DNA of 64,000 nt from BOKV01 sp041397525 (lineage in GTDB: Bacteria; Pseudomonadota; Alphaproteobacteria; Rhizobiales; Rhizobiaceae), in the NCBI GenBank assembly GCA_041397525.1, contig JAWKWL010000005.1, forward strand, positions 62,001 through 126,000, given 5' to 3'. Positions 60,097 through 64,000 of this stretch are shown piece by piece. A model generated the notes under the pieces. The model was given only the letters and a program-made list of their open reading frames with translations, searched no databases and was not told the DNA's origin. Numbering within the stretch: the stretch's first letter is position 1; every line of letters starts with the position of its first letter. The position numbers and the translations under genes were made by a program.

Positions 60097-61164
60097 ATGT
60101 CATACACGCCCTTCAATGCCCCGATTCTTGCCGGATTGCTCGGCGACCGCGAGATAGCTGCCTGTTTTTCCGTCAAGGTAGAGGCTGCTGCTTGGGCGCT
60201 GTTTGAATCTGCCCTTGCCCGCTCGCAAGCAGGTGAAGGGCTGATTCCTGCCGATGCTGCGCGCGCAATCGCCCAGACCTGCGCGGTCTTTGAGGCAGAC
60301 ATGGCGAAAATCACCGACGCGACAGCGCGCGACGGCGTGGCCATTCCCGAATTTGTCCGGCAACTGCGTGCCGCGGTTGGAGAGCCGCATTCTACATGGT
60401 TGCACAAGGGCGCAACCAGCCAGGACGTCATTGATACCAGCCTCATTCTGCGCCTTCGTCCGGTTGTCGAGAAATTCAGGGCACGGCTCGATGCCCTGCA
60501 GGTGGCTTTTGATTCGCTTGATTTCCGGTTTGGCGCACATGGCATCATGGCCCGGACCAGGATGCAGTCGGCACTGCCGGTCAATGTTTCGCGTCGCATC
60601 CGCGACTGGCGTGAGCCGCTCGCCCGCCATGTTGAGCGCCTTGGCGAGCTTTCGCCACGTCTGCTCAGCCTGCAACTGGGAGGACCAGCGGGAACGCTCA
60701 GCGAAATGGACGGCAAGGGCGAGGAAGTTGCCATCGGCATGGCAGGCATTCTGGGGCTCGCCGCACCAACGGGCAACTGGCATGCGCAACGGGACAGTAT
60801 CGCGGAATTTGCCAGCCTGCTTTCACTGATATCCGGAACGCTCGGCAAGTTCGGACAGGACATTGCGCTGATGGCACAGAATGAATTCGGTGAAGTCGCA
60901 CTTTCAGGTGCCGGAGGCTCTTCGGCCATGGCGCACAAGCAGAACCCCGTCAAGGCCGAGGCGCTTGTCACACTCGCGCGCTTCAACGCAACTCTGGTTG
61001 GTGGCATGCACCACACGCTGGTGCATGAGCAGGAACGCTCCGGCTCCGCTTGGGCGCTGGAATGGATGCTCCTGCCACAAGTTTGCGTCGCCACCGGTGC
61101 TTCGCTGCGCCTCGCCCTCGAACTCGCCGGTTCCGTGACAGCCATGGGCCGCGAACCCGACTGA
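60097..61164 (+). CDS. pcaB: 3-carboxy-cis,cis-muconate cycloisomerase
   Basis: A 355-residue member of the fumarase/aspartase superfamily which makes 4-carboxymuconolactone. The superfamily signature is GSSAMAHKQNPVKAEAL near residue 273, with HKGATSQDVIDTSLIL near 102 and ARTRMQSALPVNV near 152. ATG 60097 follows pcaF by 15 bases. It closes the group pcaDHGFB; its length of 355 is at the short end of PcaB proteins (usually 350 to 450). Confidence 0.92.
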   Translation: MSYTPFNAPILAGLLGDREIAACFSVKVEAAAWALFESALARSQAGEGLIPADAARAIAQTCAVFEADMAKITDATARDGVAIPEFVRQLRAAVGEPHSTWLHKGATSQDVIDTSLILRLRPVVEKFRARLDALQVAFDSLDFRFGAHGIMARTRMQSALPVNVSRRIRDWREPLARHVERLGELSPRLLSLQLGGPAGTLSEMDGKGEEVAIGMAGILGLAAPTGNWHAQRDSIAEFASLLSLISGTLGKFGQDIALMAQNEFGEVALSGAGGSSAMAHKQNPVKAEALVTLARFNATLVGGMHHTLVHEQERSGSAWALEWMLLPQVCVATGASLRLALELAGSVTAMGREPD

Positions 61165-61186
61165 TAGCCAGGACTGGACACGAGCG

Positions 61187-62161
61187 ATGACCTATCTCAT
61201 TACCGGTGCCGCCGGTTTCATAGGGTTTCATACAGCCCGTGCATTGCTGGCGCGCGGCGAGCGGGTGGTCGGCATCGATAACCTGAACGACTATTATGCT
61301 GTCGAACTCAAGCATGCCCGCCTGCAACGCCTCGCCAATGAAAGGCATTTCGAGTTCATTGCCTGCGATATCGCTGAAATGGACGATCTGAAGGCTGCGG
61401 TTGCAGGCAAGGGCGTTGATCGCATCATCCATCTGGCGGCGCAGGCAGGGGTGCGTTATTCCATTGACAATCCGCATGCCTATGTGCGCTCGAACCTTGT
61501 CGGGCATGTCAACATGCTGGAACTGGCCCGCCACATGGACGGGCTGAAACACATGGCCTACGCGTCGTCCTCCTCGGTTTATGGCGGGCGGACCGACCTG
61601 CCGTTTCTGGAAACCGACCGCGCAGACACACCCGTTTCGCTCTATGCTGCCACCAAGAAGGCGGATGAATTGATGAGCCATACCTACGCGCATCTATACC
61701 GTATTCCGTTGACGGGCCTGCGCTTCTTCACGGTCTACGGTCCCTTTGGCCGACCTGATATGGCTTATTGGTCGTTTACGAAGAAGATCCTTGCCGGTGA
61801 GACAATCCAGGTCTTCAATCACGGCGACATGCTGCGCGATTTCACCTATGTCGATGACATTGTCGACGGCGTGGTCAGGATCGCCTCAACAGGTCATGTG
61901 CGGGAGTTGGAAACCCCGCATGCCGTCTACAATATCGGCAACAACAACCCCGAACGGCTGGATGATTTCATCGCCATCCTTGAAAAGGCGACCGGCAAGC
62001 GCGCCAATCGTCAAGACCTGCCGATGCAGCCCGGCGATGTGCCGGCGACCTATGCTGACATCACCGCCATCCGCCAGGATTACGGCTTTGAACCCAGCAC
62101 CGGTCTTGAAGAGGGGTTGACCCGTTTCGTTGGATGGTACCGGCAATATTTCTCGCAATAG
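61187..62161 (+). CDS. NAD-dependent nucleotide-sugar epimerase (UDP-glucuronate 4-epimerase-like)
   Basis: A 324-residue short-chain dehydrogenase/reductase. The NAD site is TGAAGFIGFHTARAL near residues 6-20, DNLNDYY near 31, AAQAGVRYSIDNPHAYVRSN near 83-102 and the catalytic YAATKKADEL near 148-158. The AGVRYS segment and GPFGRPDMAYW near 183 fit UDP-glucuronate 4-epimerases that supply galacturonate for surface polysaccharide. It begins 22 bases after pcaB but has no role in protocatechuate breakdown. Confidence 0.9.
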   Translation: MTYLITGAAGFIGFHTARALLARGERVVGIDNLNDYYAVELKHARLQRLANERHFEFIACDIAEMDDLKAAVAGKGVDRIIHLAAQAGVRYSIDNPHAYVRSNLVGHVNMLELARHMDGLKHMAYASSSSVYGGRTDLPFLETDRADTPVSLYAATKKADELMSHTYAHLYRIPLTGLRFFTVYGPFGRPDMAYWSFTKKILAGETIQVFNHGDMLRDFTYVDDIVDGVVRIASTGHVRELETPHAVYNIGNNNPERLDDFIAILEKATGKRANRQDLPMQPGDVPATYADITAIRQDYGFEPSTGLEEGLTRFVGWYRQYFSQ

Positions 62162-62245
62162 TCCCGAAGCGATTACCGGTTCGTAACTTGCCAAGGTTGG
62201 CTTGCAGTGCCACACATTGGCAAAGATCAAACCGGGAAGGCGGCT

Positions 62246-64000
62246 ATGACATTGCTTAGACAAACCACGAAAAGGCTGGCGCTACTGATCACCTTGTGCA
62301 CGCTTGCATTGGCAGTGCCTGCAATGGCTATGGCCCAGTTGTCCCTGATCAGCGGTGCGGCAAAGTCAGGGGACAAGGAAGCGACCACCATGGCGCAGGA
62401 CCTCGCCCCGCTGGTGGACAAGGCCAAGAAGGAGGGGATGAGTGTTGTTGTAATTTCTCCTGCGCCCGCAGCCACCGACGTGGCAGCAGCACCTGAAATG
62501 TCGATGACCGAGCAGGGCCTGATGATCCGCAGCAAGGTCAAGGCGATCTTTGCCAACATTCCCAATATCCCGACCCAGTTCATGGCCACGCTTCGCGCTG
62601 CAAGTCCTGACGGCACCATGAACTGGCTGTGGTACGCGATTGGCATTGCGGTCGTCGGCCTGGTGATCGGCAACACGATTTCTTGGGGAATGCGCAAGGT
62701 CATCCAGCCCTATTTTGCCTATATGTACAGCGAAAATCCCGAAAGCCGGGCCGAGAAAATCGGCTATCTGCTGTTTCGCGCCGGCATGATCGCATTCAAT
62801 TGCGCGGTCATGTTCGTTTCCTCGATGCTATTGGCGGTCATCGTCGACTATGGCCATGAACCAAGCCGCACGACGATCATTGCCATTGTGGCAGCCTATG
62901 TTTCCTACTGGGTCATTCGTGCGGTGATCCTTTTCAATATCATCGCGCATGACTTGCCCAATCACCGGATGATCAACCTGAGCGATGAACGCGCCAAGAG
63001 CCTGCAATATGACATGCGCAACTCCATGGTTGCCGTCATTATTGCCTTCGCGGTATGCGGCTGGATGGAAAGGCTCGGCCTCGACCGCGACGCCCACAAG
63101 TTGTTCCTGATCTCGGCCATGCTGATTGCAGCACTCATCTTCGGCTATCAGACGATCAAGCATCGCGAAGATCTGCGCTCTGTCATCCTCGGCAAGGGTG
63201 ATGTCGCTTCGAAGCCGTTCATCCTTCGCGCCATTGCGCTGGCCGCACCAGGGCTTGGCACCCTCTATCTCATCGTTTCATGGATCGTCAGCAGTTTCCG
63301 CCTGATCATGGACATGCCAAGCGCCAATCTTCTGGTGGCGGCACCCATGATCGCCTTTTTCGGTGCCCTGCCGATTTACGGCATCCTGCTCATCATCATT
63401 GACAAGATATATCAGGCTCGCCGATATCGCTTTGACATCAAGGTGCGCCATGCCCGCCAGGCCCAGCTGCGTGAAATGGCAGCTGAGCAACAGGCCCGCG
63501 CCGAGGCGCTCGCAGCAAATCCCGAAGCGGAAGCTGACATCGTGGAAAATGTGGCGGCGCTGAAATCCGACGACGGTCATTATCCTGTCTTCAAACCGCT
63601 TTTCCGCCCGGTGCTCGAACAGGCTGCCGCAATCATCGTCTTCTTGATGGCGGCTGGCTATGTGCTTTCTGCCTGGGAAGTGAAGATCGGTGACAAGGGC
63701 AACCCTGTCACGGCATTCATGGATACCCTGACAGTCGCCTTCATCGCATGGCTGCTCTACCGCGCAGTCGTCATTCTGGTCGATAACCGGCTTCGCGAGG
63801 AGACCGGCGCCGATCCATCCAAGGCAATGGACATTGACGACGAACCGGCCGGCCATGGCTCGACCCGTCTGGGCACACTGCTGCCATTGCTGCGCAATGT
63901 TTCCATCACGGCAATAGCCATCATCGCAGGCATGATCGTGATGTCCAACCTGGGCGTTGACATTGCGCCGCTCTTCGCTGGCGCCGGTGTCATCGGTCTT
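62246..64000 (+). CDS. MscS-type mechanosensitive channel, 3' truncated by the window
   Basis: The frame is open to the window end (585 codons). It begins with a signal peptide (LALLITLCTLALAVPAMAMA), an exported segment to about residue 125, and then a series of hydrophobic helices (for example YAIGIAVVGLVIGNTISWG and ITAIAIIAGMIVMSNLGVDIA). The last visible residues SNLGVDIAPLFAGAGVIGL are the pore helix TM3 of MscS, with the small-residue G/A pattern. A charged coiled segment lies at about 405-440. The cytoplasmic beta and C-terminal domains continue beyond the window. It protects the cell during hypo-osmotic shock. Confidence 0.88.
   Translation, partial: MTLLRQTTKRLALLITLCTLALAVPAMAMAQLSLISGAAKSGDKEATTMAQDLAPLVDKAKKEGMSVVVISPAPAATDVAAAPEMSMTEQGLMIRSKVKAIFANIPNIPTQFMATLRAASPDGTMNWLWYAIGIAVVGLVIGNTISWGMRKVIQPYFAYMYSENPESRAEKIGYLLFRAGMIAFNCAVMFVSSMLLAVIVDYGHEPSRTTIIAIVAAYVSYWVIRAVILFNIIAHDLPNHRMINLSDERAKSLQYDMRNSMVAVIIAFAVCGWMERLGLDRDAHKLFLISAMLIAALIFGYQTIKHREDLRSVILGKGDVASKPFILRAIALAAPGLGTLYLIVSWIVSSFRLIMDMPSANLLVAAPMIAFFGALPIYGILLIIIDKIYQARRYRFDIKVRHARQAQLREMAAEQQARAEALAANPEAEADIVENVAALKSDDGHYPVFKPLFRPVLEQAAAIIVFLMAAGYVLSAWEVKIGDKGNPVTAFMDTLTVAFIAWLLYRAVVILVDNRLREETGADPSKAMDIDDEPAGHGSTRLGTLLPLLRNVSITAIAIIAGMIVMSNLGVDIAPLFAGAGVIGL

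Overview
The window comes from the chromosome of a high-GC alphaproteobacterium, most likely a member of the Hyphomicrobiales (Rhizobiales), near the Phyllobacteriaceae/Rhizobiaceae. The basis is gene order: a FeuN-FeuP-FeuQ-like set, then ccmI-ccmE-ccmF-ccmH-degP-response regulator-kinase-glnE and a convergent PleC-like kinase, an arrangement I recall from rhizobia. The remaining content is mostly housekeeping and catabolic. I see no rRNA, tRNA, IS element or CRISPR array.

Layout. (1) 1-9547: the distal part of a Rhodobacter-type gene transfer agent (GTA) structural cluster, collinear with RcGTA g5 to g15 (capsid, connectors, tail tube, chaperones, tape measure, baseplate, peptidase, giant tip protein). 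It is followed at 9583-10190 by a small holin-like protein and an overlapping pair that looks like an inner/outer spanin set. (2) 10259-12538: small periplasmic protein plus two-component system (FeuNPQ-like), then a surface lipoprotein. (3) 13161-21206: cytochrome c maturation genes, HtrA protease and a second two-component system. (4) 21203-33000: glnE, an EF-hand protein, PleC-like kinase, pepN, pgi and an EamA transporter. (5) 32994-37505: aldehyde dehydrogenase, an orphan molybdenum hydroxylase large subunit and a LysE-type exporter. (6) 37536-41034: TPP riboswitch, thiM-thiE-thiD, and a TRAP-type binding protein coupled to thiD. (7) 41040-46310: MFS transporter, then a FecR-domain protein with two TbpB-like barrel repeats next to a Slam-like (DUF560) outer-membrane protein, probably a type XI secretion cargo/translocator pair. 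(8) 46314-55433: a uracil-DNA glycosylase lacking some expected Fe-S cysteines, ETF-ubiquinone oxidoreductase, two paralogous membrane proteins (one compositionally chimeric), cold-shock protein, an EEP-family phosphoesterase, AMP nucleosidase and small secreted proteins. (9) 55832-64000: potassium channel with a zinc ribbon, the pcaDHGFB protocatechuate branch, a nucleotide-sugar epimerase and a truncated MscS-type channel.

The most interesting items are: the GTA cluster with a possible -1 frameshift joining its two tail chaperones (the second has no usable start codon in frame); the nested spanin-like lysis genes after it; the FecR/TbpB-like cargo with its Slam-like partner; the riboswitch-controlled thiamin operon that ends in an orphan TRAP binding protein; and the half-AT-rich, half-GC-rich membrane protein at 49421.
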